Shown here one piece after another: positions 46,186 to 54,465 of a stretch of DNA of 64,000 nucleotides. How positions within the stretch are numbered: the stretch's first letter is position 1; every line of letters starts with the position of its first letter. Position numbers and translations under genes: made by a program. Below the pieces are notes generated by a model. It saw only the letters and a list, made by a program, of their open reading frames with translations. It was not told the origin of the DNA and did not search any database. The DNA comes from Lachnospiraceae bacterium (GTDB taxonomy: Bacteria > Bacillota > Clostridia > Lachnospirales > Lachnospiraceae): assembly GCA_015057585.1 (NCBI GenBank), contig SVEF01000006.1, positions 1 to 64,000 on the forward strand, written 5' to 3'.

Positions 46186-47028
46186 ATGGCAGGAACTTTA
46201 TATTTGTGTGCAACTCCGATTGGAAATCTGGAAGATATTACATTTCGTGTCCTGCGGACGTTAAAAGAAGTAGACCTGATTGCGGCAGAGGATACACGAA
46301 ACAGTATCAAACTGTTAAACCACTTTGAAATCAAGACTCCAATGACGAGCTATCACGAATACAACAAAATAGAGAAAGCAAAAGAACTGGTGGAAAAACT
46401 GCTTGCCGGAACTAATATTGCGCTCATTACCGATGCCGGAACACCGGGCATTTCCGATCCGGGTGAGGAACTGGCGCGGATGGCAATGGAAGCGGGGATT
46501 ACCGTGACGTCCCTTCCGGGAGCCTGTGCCTGCATTACGGCATTGACGATTTCGGGACTTCCGACCAGACGGTTTGCGTTTGAGGCGTTTTTGCCATCGG
46601 ATAAAAAAGAATGCAGACAAGTGCTGGATGAGTTAAAAGACGAAACAAGAACGATTTTGCTTTATGAGGCACCACACCGGTTGAAAAAGACACTCGCACT
46701 GCTTTTGGAAACATTGGGCGACCGGCAGATTACCGTGTGCCGGGAACTGACGAAAAAACATGAAACTGCAGTCAGAGGTCTGCTTTCGGAAGTGCTTTCC
46801 CATTTTGAGGAAGAGGAGCCGAGAGGGGAATGTGTTTTGGTTCTCCATGGCAAGGATTTTAAAGAGATTGAAAAAGAAACACAGGAAAAATGGCAGGAGT
46901 GGTCGATTCCGGAACATGTGGAATATTACATGGCACAGGGTATGGATAAAAAGGAGGCAATGAAAGCCGCAGCAGGCGACCGCGGGCTGTCAAAAAGAGA
47001 CATCTATCAGGCCCTGCTTGATAAATAA
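46186..47028 (+). CDS. rsmI: 16S rRNA (cytidine-1402-2'-O)-methyltransferase RsmI
   Basis: 280 residues. The tetrapyrrole-methylase fold is clear from LYLCATPIGNLEDITFR at the N terminus, AAEDTRNSIKLLNHFEI, LITDAGTPGISDPGEELAR and SGLPTRRFAFEAFLP. It methylates C1402 in the ribosomal P site. It starts 15 nt after the preceding methyltransferase and ends the plus-strand operon at a terminator. Confidence 0.96.
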   Translation: MAGTLYLCATPIGNLEDITFRVLRTLKEVDLIAAEDTRNSIKLLNHFEIKTPMTSYHEYNKIEKAKELVEKLLAGTNIALITDAGTPGISDPGEELARMAMEAGITVTSLPGACACITALTISGLPTRRFAFEAFLPSDKKECRQVLDELKDETRTILLYEAPHRLKKTLALLLETLGDRQITVCRELTKKHETAVRGLLSEVLSHFEEEEPRGECVLVLHGKDFKEIEKETQEKWQEWSIPEHVEYYMAQGMDKKEAMKAAAGDRGLSKRDIYQALLDK

Positions 47029-47051
47029 AACCGGTTATTATTTAGAAAAGA

Positions 47052-47083
47052 AAAAGCACATGGCAGATGCGTCATGTGCTTTT
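47052..47083. terminator. Bidirectional terminator after rsmI
   Basis: AAAAGCACATG (47052-47062) and CATGTGCTTTT (47073-47083) pair perfectly. It separates rsmI from the convergent acyltransferase gene and can serve both. Confidence 0.85.
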
Positions 47084-47087
47084 ATTG

Positions 47088-47924
47088 TTATTTGTGGACA
47101 AATCGGTTTTTGGTTTTGGTCCGGCTTAAGTTTAACAGATAATCCAGTCTGCTCTGTGCATCCGGGGCGTGATTTAAGGCAGCATCAATTTCCTCGAAAT
47201 CAATGCTTTCTTTTTTATCATACGTAAAAATCCATTGGTCTTTTTGCGGATGATCCGGAGCCTTTTGAATATACGTATCGTATAATGCAGAAGCTTCTGT
47301 CATCTCTTCTTTCCAGTAATGGACACAGCCCGGATCCCAAAAGATGTCTTTTGCAACCTGTTTGGCAGGATTACCTACCCATGAAGTGTTATGAGGAATC
47401 TTTTTCCCTGCGACAACGGCTTTTCCTCCTACAATACTTCCGGAATCAATCCGGGTGCCTTTTAAGAGGAAACAGTCCTGTCCCAGCCAAACGTGATCTC
47501 CGATATAAATACTTTGCGTCGGGTTTTTTCTTCGTCCGGTTTTGCAATCGTAAATCAGATGAGGATCCGCATTTCGGATACAGATGCCCCAGGAAAATAA
47601 TCCGTCATCACCGATAAAACAATGACGCTGTTCAGATAAAATTACTGTCATTTTTAAATTGATGTAGTTGTTTTTTCCCATATAAAAAACAGAATCATTA
47701 CGAAGAGTAACGGACAATTTATATTCGTTCTTATTGGAAGCCAGATAAATAACTGAGTTATCCGCAAGAAAGTCTAAAGTTGAGCCGGAAAGTGTTACCC
47801 CGGGCTCACAATATAGAATATTGTTTTTGCCGCTAAACTTGATTTCTGAATTTTTTAAGACAGGAAATGTACCTAAAATCTGATTGCCGTTTGCCAGACC
47901 TTCAATGTTTTGAATAGAAATCAT
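47088..47924 (-). CDS. Left-handed beta-helix acyltransferase
   Basis: 278 residues. Many short beta turns (e.g. SEIKFSGKNNILYCEPGVTL) lead to a hexapeptide-repeat acyltransferase core SIYIGDHVWLGQDCFLLKGT and GSIVGGKAVVAGKKIPHNTSWVGNPAKQV, in the style of capsule O-acetyltransferases. A C-terminal 70-residue helical extension follows. The acceptor is unknown. It lies between rsmI and the abrB gene, an insertion into the order conserved with Bacillus. Confidence 0.82.
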   Translation of the reverse strand: MISIQNIEGLANGNQILGTFPVLKNSEIKFSGKNNILYCEPGVTLSGSTLDFLADNSVIYLASNKNEYKLSVTLRNDSVFYMGKNNYINLKMTVILSEQRHCFIGDDGLFSWGICIRNADPHLIYDCKTGRRKNPTQSIYIGDHVWLGQDCFLLKGTRIDSGSIVGGKAVVAGKKIPHNTSWVGNPAKQVAKDIFWDPGCVHYWKEEMTEASALYDTYIQKAPDHPQKDQWIFTYDKKESIDFEEIDAALNHAPDAQSRLDYLLNLSRTKTKNRFVHK

Positions 47925-47940
47925 ACGGTTCTCCTATTAA

Positions 47941-47977
47941 AAATATAACCCCCAAAAGGGTTTGTCCGTTTGGGGGT
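47941..47977 (-). terminator. Terminator of the AbrB-type gene
   Basis: Minus strand ACCCCCAAA pairs with TTTGGGGGT and is followed by TATATTT. It lies just after the AbrB-type stop codon, separating it from the acyltransferase gene. Confidence 0.8.
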
Positions 47978-47985
47978 AGAATAAT

Positions 47986-48255
47986 TTACTCAATAAGACC
48001 TGCAATCTTTGCCAAATCCTTAATGGATTCCATGGAAACTAATTTTCCCTTGTACTCAATCAGATTTTCTCTGGAGCCGGTAAAAGTATCTACAGGTTCA
48101 AATTTTTTGAGAATAATCATATCCTCTGACACATAAATTTCAACAGGATCCTTTTCGCTTAAATCCAGGTTGCGTCTTAATTCGATTGGTAATGTGATTC
48201 TTCCGAGCTCGTCCAAACGACGAACAATGCCTGTGTTTTTAATTTTCTGTCCCAT
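47986..48255 (-). CDS. AbrB family transition-state regulator
   Basis: 89 residues. The swapped-hairpin DNA-binding domain reads NTGIVRRLDELGRITLPIEL with RRNLDLSEKDPVEIYVSEDMIIL. The C-terminal half is short. In Bacillus abrB lies at the same place next to yabC (rsmI), so this is likely its orthologue. It is expected to repress post-exponential genes. GAGGAGG stands ahead of the ATG. Confidence 0.92.
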   Translation of the reverse strand: MGQKIKNTGIVRRLDELGRITLPIELRRNLDLSEKDPVEIYVSEDMIILKKFEPVDTFTGSRENLIEYKGKLVSMESIKDLAKIAGLIE

Positions 48256-48396
48256 ACGTAGTTAACCTCCTCTATACCCAGTTCATTCATCTTGGTCATG
48301 CTGAGCATAAATATTATATCGCGTTTGTGAAAAAATGTAAAGAAAAACAGAGAAAAATAGCGAAAAATGTAAATAAGAGAAGAAAAGGAGGGTTTT

Positions 48397-49032
48397 ATGT
48401 TAAATATTATTTGGGCAATTATGATTTTACTTGGGATTTCCGTTGGGATTATAACCGGACGGATGGAGGAAATCGGCAACGGTGCGCTGGAGTCCGCCGG
48501 GAGTGCAGTGACGGTATGCATTACCATGCTGGGGATTTTGTCCATGTGGACGGGAATTATGCAGGTGGCAAAGGCGAGTGGACTGTTAAGTAAGATGGCG
48601 GAGTGGCTGACACCGGTTATCCGGTTTTTGTACCCGGGCCTGCCGGGGGATTCCGTGGCAGCAGAATATATCGCAACTAACATGGTGGCAAACATTATGG
48701 GGCTTGGCTGGGCAGCAACACCGGCGGGGGTGAAGGCGATGGAGGAGCTGGAGGCAATCGAGGAGAAACGCGGAAGCAAAGGATATCGCCGTGGGGATAA
48801 CGCAGAACATCGTGTGACAAGCAGAGAAATGTGTACGCTCCTTGTCATCAACATGTCTTCGCTACAGTTAATTCCTATTAATATGATTGCATACCGCAGC
48901 CAGTATGGGAGTGTGGCTCCTGCAGTAATTGTAGCACCGGTATTGTTTGCAACACTTTGCAGTACCGTGGTTGCTGTGGCATATTGTAAGGTGATGAGCA
49001 CACGGGATTCTTATTTAAAACAAAAATTTTAG
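48397..49032 (+). CDS. spmA: Spore maturation protein A (nucleoside-recognition domain)
   Basis: 211 residues with four to five membrane helices and the Gate domain pattern NGALESAGSAVTVCITMLGI and EYIATNMVANIMGLGWAATP. SpmA with SpmB affects spore core dehydration in Bacillus and Clostridium. Its partner spmB lies 2.6 kb downstream, separated by galE and an ATPase gene. GGAGGG precedes the ATG. Confidence 0.9.
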   Translation: MLNIIWAIMILLGISVGIITGRMEEIGNGALESAGSAVTVCITMLGILSMWTGIMQVAKASGLLSKMAEWLTPVIRFLYPGLPGDSVAAEYIATNMVANIMGLGWAATPAGVKAMEELEAIEEKRGSKGYRRGDNAEHRVTSREMCTLLVINMSSLQLIPINMIAYRSQYGSVAPAVIVAPVLFATLCSTVVAVAYCKVMSTRDSYLKQKF

Positions 49033-49059
49033 AATAAAACAAAAATTATAAAAAAATGA

Positions 49060-49088
49060 TTGCTTTTTGTTTCCCCCTCTGCTATACT
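49060..49088 (+). promoter_or_regulatory. Promoter of galE
   Basis: TTGCTT (49060-49065), 17-nt spacer, TATACT (49083-49088), 34 nt before the galE start. Confidence 0.68.
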
Positions 49089-49122
49089 TAAGATGTAAAA
49101 AAATAAAACAGGGGGTTTTGTT

Positions 49123-50139
49123 ATGAGAATACTGGTAACCGGTGGTGCCGGCTATATCGGCAGCCATACTTGCGTAGAACTTTTACAGGCAGGACATGAA
49201 GTGGTAGTTGTTGACAATCTGTGCAATTCCAGTGAAAAATCTTTGGACAGAGTTCGGGAGATTACGGGAAAGCCGGTGGTATTTTATCATGCGGACCTTT
49301 TAGATAAAGAGGCGCTGGAGGCCGTTTTTGCAAAAGAAAAGGTGGATGCCGTTATCCACTTTGCAGGTCTTAAGGCTGTTGGAGAATCCGTAGCAAAGCC
49401 TTTGGAATATTATCATAATAACATTACGGGAACGCTGGTTTTGTGTGACGTCATGAGAGCGCACGGTGTAAAGAACATCGTATTCAGTTCTTCTGCAACC
49501 GTATACGGAAATCCGGCATTTATTCCGATTACCGAGGAATGTCCTAAGGGTATGATTACAAATCCTTACGGTCAGACCAAGGGAATGTTAGAGCAGATTC
49601 TGACCGATTTGCATACGGCAGATCCGGAATGGAATGTGGTACTGCTCCGTTACTTTAATCCGATTGGTGCACACAAGAGCGGTCGTATCGGTGAGGACCC
49701 GAAGGGTATCCCGAACAACCTGGTGCCATATATTTCCCAGGTTGCAGTCGGTAAGTTAGCGGCACTGAATGTATTTGGCAATGACTACGATACACCGGAC
49801 GGTACCGGCGTGAGAGATTACATCCATGTCGTTGACCTTGCCGTAGGTCATGTAAAGGCATTAAAGAAGATTGAAGATAAGAGCGGCGTGTCTATCTATA
49901 ATCTCGGTACCGGAAAGGGCTACAGTGTACTTCAGATTGTAAAGGCATTTGAAAAGGCATGCGGCAAGGAGATTCCGTATGTCATCCGAGAGAGACGCCC
50001 GGGCGATATTTCCACCTGCTATGCACATCCGGCAAAAGCAAGAGAAGAGCTTGGCTGGGTGGCAGAGCGCGGCATCGACGAGATGTGCGAGGATACCTGG
50101 AGATGGCAGAGCACAAATCCGGATGGATATGAGGACTAA
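49123..50139 (+). CDS. galE: UDP-glucose 4-epimerase
   Basis: 338 residues. NAD-binding [29 protein letters not shown], the catalytic SSSATVYG and YGQTK (YxxxK), and [18 protein letters not shown]. It interconverts UDP-glucose and UDP-galactose, relevant both to galactose from the GH53 locus and to surface glycans. GGGGG stands before the ATG; it has its own promoter and a downstream hairpin (in the 61-bp repeat). Confidence 0.96.
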   Translation: MRILVTGGAGYIGSHTCVELLQAGHEVVVVDNLCNSSEKSLDRVREITGKPVVFYHADLLDKEALEAVFAKEKVDAVIHFAGLKAVGESVAKPLEYYHNNITGTLVLCDVMRAHGVKNIVFSSSATVYGNPAFIPITEECPKGMITNPYGQTKGMLEQILTDLHTADPEWNVVLLRYFNPIGAHKSGRIGEDPKGIPNNLVPYISQVAVGKLAALNVFGNDYDTPDGTGVRDYIHVVDLAVGHVKALKKIEDKSGVSIYNLGTGKGYSVLQIVKAFEKACGKEIPYVIRERRPGDISTCYAHPAKAREELGWVAERGIDEMCEDTWRWQSTNPDGYED

Positions 50140-50156
50140 GTATAAGGAATAAAACA

Positions 50157-50217
50157 AACACCGTCACGATACAATGTAATGATTGTACCGGGACGGTGTT
50201 TTTGTTATGAAGCTATT
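50157..50217. repeat. 61-bp direct repeat, left copy (terminator plus first codons of spmB)
   Basis: Sixty of 61 bases match 51569-51629. It contains the hairpin ACACCGTC/GACGGTGT with a TTTTTG tail, which terminates galE, followed by ATGAAGCTATT, the first codons of spmB, which here break off. The last bases overlap the stop codon of the ATPase gene. It brackets that gene together with the right copy. Confidence 0.92.
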
Positions 50218-51442
50218 CTAAATCTTTATTGTTTGCAATAAAGTTAATGAGGTTACAATGATGAATGCCATTGCGTTTTTGGAGCAACGGGTCCATGGTA
50301 AAAAGGTACTTTGGATAGTTATCACGAATGGATTCAAAAGGTTTATACTCCCGTTCTTCTGTCTTTTCATCCATGATAGTCATTGCTACCTGAAGATATT
50401 GATATTCGGAATCTTTTCGGGTAATAAAATCACATTCTAATTTTCCGATTCTGCCGACACTAATGTGGTAGTTTTTGGCACGCAAGTAAGTGTACATAAT
50501 GTTTTCTAAAACAGGACCATAATTGATCCGGGCATCTACATTTCGGGAAAAATAAATACTCAAATCTGCGAGGTAGTATTTTTGTTCCCCACGGAGAGAT
50601 TTTCTGGATTTTACATCAAAACGTGGGCATTTGTAAATTATTTTGGCATTTTCCAATATTTCAATGTAGCTGTTTATGGTTTCGGAACGAATAGACAGGT
50701 TTTCTTCTTTGTTAAAATAGTCGGTTAGGTTGCTAAGATTGGTGGTTGCACCGAGATTGTTAATAATATAAGTCATAACTTTTTCAAAAACGGCTTTGTT
50801 TCTTATTTTGCGGTGCTTTTTTATGTCTTTATCTAAAATCTGATGGATGACGCTTGTAACGTAAGTGTTTTTGTCTTCTTCGTTGTCAAACTCCAATGTT
50901 TTTGGAAATCCGCCAAAACGGAGATATTCAGAAAATTCTTCGGTGACAGAGAGGAGCGGTTTTCCTAAAAACTGTTTCATCTCCATATATTCAAAAAAGT
51001 TTAAAGGAAACATTTCTATTTCAATATAACGACCGATAAGTTTGGTTGCAAGTTCACCACTCAACAAGTAGGAATTGGAACCGGTAATAAAGAGAGAACA
51101 GTTTCCTTCTTCACGAAAGGCGTTTATTACTTCTTCAAAGCCGGAAACATTTTGAATTTCATCTATAAAAATATATTTAAAAGAGTTGTCGGTTATTTTT
51201 TCATCAAGGAGTTGTTCCAGCTGTTCCGGGGTTTTAATGTTTTTGTATCCTCTTTTATCAAGATTAATGCAGATGATATCTTTTTCGGAAATGCCATTGT
51301 TTAACAAGTCATTGATGACTGAAAGTAAAAAACAGGATTTGCCGCATCGGCGGATGCCGGTGATAACTTTGATTAAATCGCTTTTGTAAAAACCGCGAAT
51401 TTTATCTAAATAATAATTTCTGGTATAGACAATTTGATTCAT
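50213..51442 (-). CDS. AAA ATPase with DUF4143 domain
   Basis: 409 residues. The AAA part has ITGIRRCGKSCFLLSVIND (Walker A) and YIFIDEIQNVSGFEEVINA (Walker B and sensor). The C-terminal DUF4143 part has ENIMYTYLRAKNYHISVGRI and ECDFITRK, which resembles a PD-(D/E)xK nuclease core. The function of this large, often horizontally exchanged family is unknown. It starts at ATG 51442 behind AAGGAGG. Its stop codon lies within the left 61-bp repeat, so the original C terminus may have been altered. Confidence 0.88.
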   Translation of the reverse strand: MNQIVYTRNYYLDKIRGFYKSDLIKVITGIRRCGKSCFLLSVINDLLNNGISEKDIICINLDKRGYKNIKTPEQLEQLLDEKITDNSFKYIFIDEIQNVSGFEEVINAFREEGNCSLFITGSNSYLLSGELATKLIGRYIEIEMFPLNFFEYMEMKQFLGKPLLSVTEEFSEYLRFGGFPKTLEFDNEEDKNTYVTSVIHQILDKDIKKHRKIRNKAVFEKVMTYIINNLGATTNLSNLTDYFNKEENLSIRSETINSYIEILENAKIIYKCPRFDVKSRKSLRGEQKYYLADLSIYFSRNVDARINYGPVLENIMYTYLRAKNYHISVGRIGKLECDFITRKDSEYQYLQVAMTIMDEKTEEREYKPFESIRDNYPKYLFTMDPLLQKRNGIHHCNLINFIANNKDLE

Positions 51443-51568
51443 AAGACGCCTCCTTTTTGTCCTTATCGTATCATAAAAGAAAGAAAAACGCAAGTTAAGA
51501 GGGGTAAAGTTGAAAAAAACAAAAAAATACCCTCGTTAACTCGAGTTTTAAATACAAGTAATAAAATT

Positions 51569-51629
51569 AACACCGTCACGATACAATGTAATGATTGTAC
51601 AGGGACGGTGTTTTTGTTATGAAGCTATT
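51569..51629. repeat. 61-bp direct repeat, right copy (ahead of spmB)
   Basis: Differs from the left copy at one base (A51601 against C50189). Here the repeat runs directly into the complete spmB gene: its last 11 bases are the spmB start. The hairpin and T run sit 5-10 nt before the spmB ATG. Confidence 0.92.
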
Positions 51630-52143
51630 GGTGTATCTTTCTTATTATATGATGCCGCTGATGATTTTTTATGTGGTGGGCTTTGGATTATTACAGAAGG
51701 TCAATGTGTATGAGGAATTTGTCAAAGGGGCAAAGGAAGGAATGAAAACGGTAGCGGGTCTTTTGCCAACGCTGATTGGTCTGATGATGAGCGTCGGGAT
51801 TTTGCGGGCTTCGGGGACATTAGATATAGTAGCCGGTTGGCTTTCGCCGGTGGCAAGAACTCTTGGGTTTGATGCGGCAATCATTCCGGTATCTGTGATA
51901 AAACTCTTTTCGTCCTCTGCTGCCACGGGGCTGGTATTGGATATTTTTGAAACGTATGGCCCGGATTCTGCTCTAGGAAAAACCGTATCTATCCTTTGCT
52001 CCAGTACGGAGACCGTATTTTATACGATGAGTGTGTATCTGATTGCGGCGAAGGTAACGAAGAGCCGATGGACGTTAGCCGGAGGATTGCTCGCATCGCT
52101 TGCCGGGATTGTGGTAAGTGTGTGGGTGGCGAGGTTTATTTAA
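51619..52143 (+). CDS. spmB: Spore maturation protein B (nucleoside-recognition domain)
   Basis: 174 residues with about five membrane helices and the Gate pattern FVKGAKEGMKTVAGLLPTLI and SSTETVFYTMSVYLIAAKVT. It is the partner of SpmA. The ATG at 51619 is family-consistent, but its best ribosome site (AGGGACGG) is buried in the terminator-like hairpin that ends 8 nt upstream, so expression may depend on that structure. Confidence 0.9.
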   Translation: MKLLVYLSYYMMPLMIFYVVGFGLLQKVNVYEEFVKGAKEGMKTVAGLLPTLIGLMMSVGILRASGTLDIVAGWLSPVARTLGFDAAIIPVSVIKLFSSSAATGLVLDIFETYGPDSALGKTVSILCSSTETVFYTMSVYLIAAKVTKSRWTLAGGLLASLAGIVVSVWVARFI

Positions 52144-52320
52144 GGAAAAAACGGCTATTTGTTGTAAAAAATCAAAGAAAATGTTCGCTAAATAACAGAA
52201 CAGAAAATTTATTTTTGTGGGAGATTGATTTATCTTGTGGATAAGTCAGTCTCTTTTCCCAATATCTTGTGGACAAGCCAAAAACCTTGAAAAAAAGCCA
52301 AAAAAATAATAAAAAAGTGT
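52144..52320 (+). other. Spacer upstream of flagellin 1, with hairpin and two DnaA-box-like sites
   Basis: No gene. GAGATTGATTTATC and GGATAAGTCAGTCTC form a hairpin (52221-52253) followed by TTTTCCC, probably the spmB terminator. TGTGGATAA (52236-52244) is a perfect DnaA box in reverse; TGTGGACAA (52268-52276) differs by one base. Both lie in a repeated context ATCTTGTGGA.AAG.C. Confidence 0.6.
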
Positions 52321-52346
52321 TAAGTATGGGAAAAAAGTACCGATAT
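52321..52346 (+). promoter_or_regulatory. Sigma-28 (SigD) promoter of flagellin 1
   Basis: TAAG (52321-52324), 15-nt spacer, CCGATAT (52340-52346), close to the flagellar consensus TAAA-N15-CCGATA. It leaves a leader of about 150 nt. Confidence 0.82.
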
Positions 52347-52433
52347 TATTAGTGTAAGCATTCCATAATGGTAATTATTTTCGGAACAAATCCTAGGTTG
52401 TTTCGGAGTGATTATAAAAACAAAAAAACAATG

Positions 52434-52453
52434 TTCCCGAAAGGATTCGGGAA
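52434..52453 (+). promoter_or_regulatory. Leader hairpin with AGGA loop (candidate CsrA site), flagellin 1
   Basis: TTCCCGAA and TTCGGGAA form a perfect 8-bp stem around the tetraloop AGGA (52442-52445). GGA in a hairpin loop is the preferred CsrA site. A GC-rich hairpin follows (CCGGGC-AAA-GCCCGG), then the ribosome site AAGGAGG. Bacillus hag has the same layout: one site in a hairpin and one on the ribosome site. Confidence 0.62.
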
Positions 52454-52502
52454 ACCGGCCGGGCAAAGCCCGGTACGGAAACATATCAAGGAGGTAAATA
52501 TT

Positions 52503-54137
52503 ATGGCAATGATCGTACAGCACAACATGACAGCGATGAACACTAACAGACAGTTAGGCATCAGCACAGGCGCACTCGCAAAGAGTACAGAAAAGTTATC
52601 TTCCGGTTACAGAATCAACCGTGCAGCAGATGATGCAGCAGGCCTTGCTATTTCCGAGAAGATGAGAAGCCAGATTCGTGGTCTTAACCAGGCTTCCACA
52701 AACGCACAGGATGGTATTTCCATGATTCAGACAGCAGAAGGTGCATTACAGGAATCTCACAGCATCCTTCAGAGAATGAGAGAACTTACCATTCAGGCAG
52801 CAAACGGAACTGAAACTGATGAAGACCGTGGCAACATCCAGGACGAAATCACCCAGTTACAGTCTGAATTAGACAGAATCTCTGACACAACAGAATTCAA
52901 CACAATGAAGCTTCTCGATGGTTCCTTAAGTGGTGGCGGTACTTCCGTAACTTCCGCAGGTCCTAAGTATGGCGTATATGATACAAACTTGAAGGCATTC
53001 ATTACTTCTGATGTTGTAGGTGTTGGTATTAAGACAACTATCAATGCGAAGAAGGGTACAGAATCCGCAGTTTGGGATGCAACAGGCAGAACATTAACTC
53101 TTAATTTGAATGAAGGTTCTTCTTATAGTCAGGAAGAAATTGACAACTTAATTAAGAATGCTAAGTGTGAAGATACAACTCAGACTCACGCAATTGCTGA
53201 CGTTAAGGTTCACTTAAACACTGGTAGCTATACTGCAAATGCAGCTATTGCTGCTGCTACAACAACTGTTGCAGGTACAAAGGCTACTCAGCAGCAGACC
53301 ATCGGTACGCTTGGTACGGAGACAGTAGGTGTTTCTACTATCGACATTACTGCAAACAAGTACGGTGCAGATAATAATGTAAGCATTAAGATTACATTTG
53401 ACGCAGAGGGTGGCAAGGAAGTTTGCGAAAGCAATACTGCAGCTAAGTATAATGCTTCCACAGGTGCTCTTACAACAGGTAGCGAGCAGCAGTTTAAGTT
53501 AAAGCTTTGTGCAGGTAAGGAATACACAGAAGGCGATATCGAAAAGCTTCTTGCTGAGGCTGGTTTCTCCGCAACAGTAGAGTTTGATAAGGCTATGCCA
53601 AATGATCCTGACGAACCAAATACTTTGTTCTGTACAGATAAGAACAAGACTGTAAGCTTTAAGTTGGCAGGTGGTAATGGTCTTGGTGATGCAGATGCAT
53701 TCCTTGGACAGGATTTATATGATGTTCAGGCAGGTGGCGAAGGCGTTACTCTTCAGGTTGGTGCTAACTATGGACAGACCATCAGCTTTGGTATCAGCGA
53801 TATGAGCTCTGCAGCTCTTGGTGTTGATGGAACTAAGGTTGATACTTCTACACAGAAGAGTGCTCAGGATTCTATCGCAAATATCGACAAGGGTATTGCA
53901 GCAGTTTCCAAGCAGAGATCCTTACTCGGTGCTATCCAGAACAGATTAGAGCACACTATCTCTAACCTCGATAACACAGCAGAGAACTTACAGTCCGCTG
54001 AGTCCGGTATCCGTGACGTAGATATGGCAGCTGAAATGGTTCAGTTCTCCAAGAACAACATCCTTCAGCAGGCTGCTCAGTCTATGCTCGCTCAGGCTAA
54101 CCAGGCTAACCAGGGCGTTCTCTCCCTGTTAGGCTAA
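52503..54137 (+). CDS. Flagellin 1
   Basis: 544 residues. N-terminal D0/D1 rod: [39 protein letters not shown]-terminal rod: [19 protein letters not shown] and [20 protein letters not shown]. Between them, residues about 140-430 are variable surface domains rich in Ser/Thr, likely glycosylated. It is secreted by the flagellar type III system. Start ATG 52503 with AAGGAGG. The codon bias (GCT, TCT, GGT) differs from that of flagellin 3 and points to high expression. Confidence 0.95.
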   Translation: MAMIVQHNMTAMNTNRQLGISTGALAKSTEKLSSGYRINRAADDAAGLAISEKMRSQIRGLNQASTNAQDGISMIQTAEGALQESHSILQRMRELTIQAANGTETDEDRGNIQDEITQLQSELDRISDTTEFNTMKLLDGSLSGGGTSVTSAGPKYGVYDTNLKAFITSDVVGVGIKTTINAKKGTESAVWDATGRTLTLNLNEGSSYSQEEIDNLIKNAKCEDTTQTHAIADVKVHLNTGSYTANAAIAAATTTVAGTKATQQQTIGTLGTETVGVSTIDITANKYGADNNVSIKITFDAEGGKEVCESNTAAKYNASTGALTTGSEQQFKLKLCAGKEYTEGDIEKLLAEAGFSATVEFDKAMPNDPDEPNTLFCTDKNKTVSFKLAGGNGLGDADAFLGQDLYDVQAGGEGVTLQVGANYGQTISFGISDMSSAALGVDGTKVDTSTQKSAQDSIANIDKGIAAVSKQRSLLGAIQNRLEHTISNLDNTAENLQSAESGIRDVDMAAEMVQFSKNNILQQAAQSMLAQANQANQGVLSLLG

Positions 54138-54235
54138 TCGCTAGTCAATTAACGTAAGGTTTCTACATTTCTTTAAGAACCTAGGATGACTTAGGGAAAA
54201 TAGAAATAGGGTGTGAAAACATTCCATAATAAAAA

Positions 54236-54264
54236 GGTCGGGTACTTCGGTGCCCGGCCTTTTT
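54236..54264 (+). terminator. Terminator of flagellin 1
   Basis: GGTCGGGTAC-TTCGGT-GCCCGGCC hairpin followed by five T. Confidence 0.85.
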
Positions 54265-54343
54265 CAATTGGGGAAAATTGCAGAAAGCCTTTATTTATGC
54301 GGGAAAAGTGATAATTTTTTAAGAAAAAATTGCAAAAGGGTAT

Positions 54344-54370
54344 TAACAATATAAACCATGATTCCGATAA
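54344..54370 (+). promoter_or_regulatory. Sigma-28 promoter of flagellin 2
   Basis: TAAC (54344-54347), a 16-nt spacer, and CCGATAA (54364-54370), an excellent match to the flagellar -10 element. Confidence 0.75.
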
Positions 54371-54386
54371 TACTATTGAACGCAAA

Positions 54387-54433
54387 AATTACAAGGATGT
54401 AATTATAAAAAGGATTGTACTACAAGGAAGTAG
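54387..54433 (+). promoter_or_regulatory. Leader hairpins with AGGA loops (candidate CsrA sites), flagellin 2
   Basis: AATTACA (54387-54393) and TGTAATT (54398-54404) form a 7-bp stem around AGGA. A second small hairpin CTAC-AAGGAA-GTAG (54420-54433) again exposes GGA, and AAAGGATT lies between them. The ribosome site AAGGAGG follows at 54449. None of these sequences resembles the flagellin 1 hairpin except in the loop, so the loop is what is conserved. Confidence 0.6.
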
Positions 54434-54465
54434 AAGAGCAGCAAGATTTAAGGAGGATTATACTT

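Noticed and set aside
48177-49001. 274-residue minus-strand frame over spmA
   Set aside because: It is a shadow of the spmA gene; spmA has the ribosome site, family match and membrane pattern.
50157-51629. Insertion sequence carrying the ATPase gene
   Set aside because: No transposase, no short terminal inverted repeats and a 61-bp direct repeat far longer than usual target duplications; reported as a duplication-bracketed gene instead.
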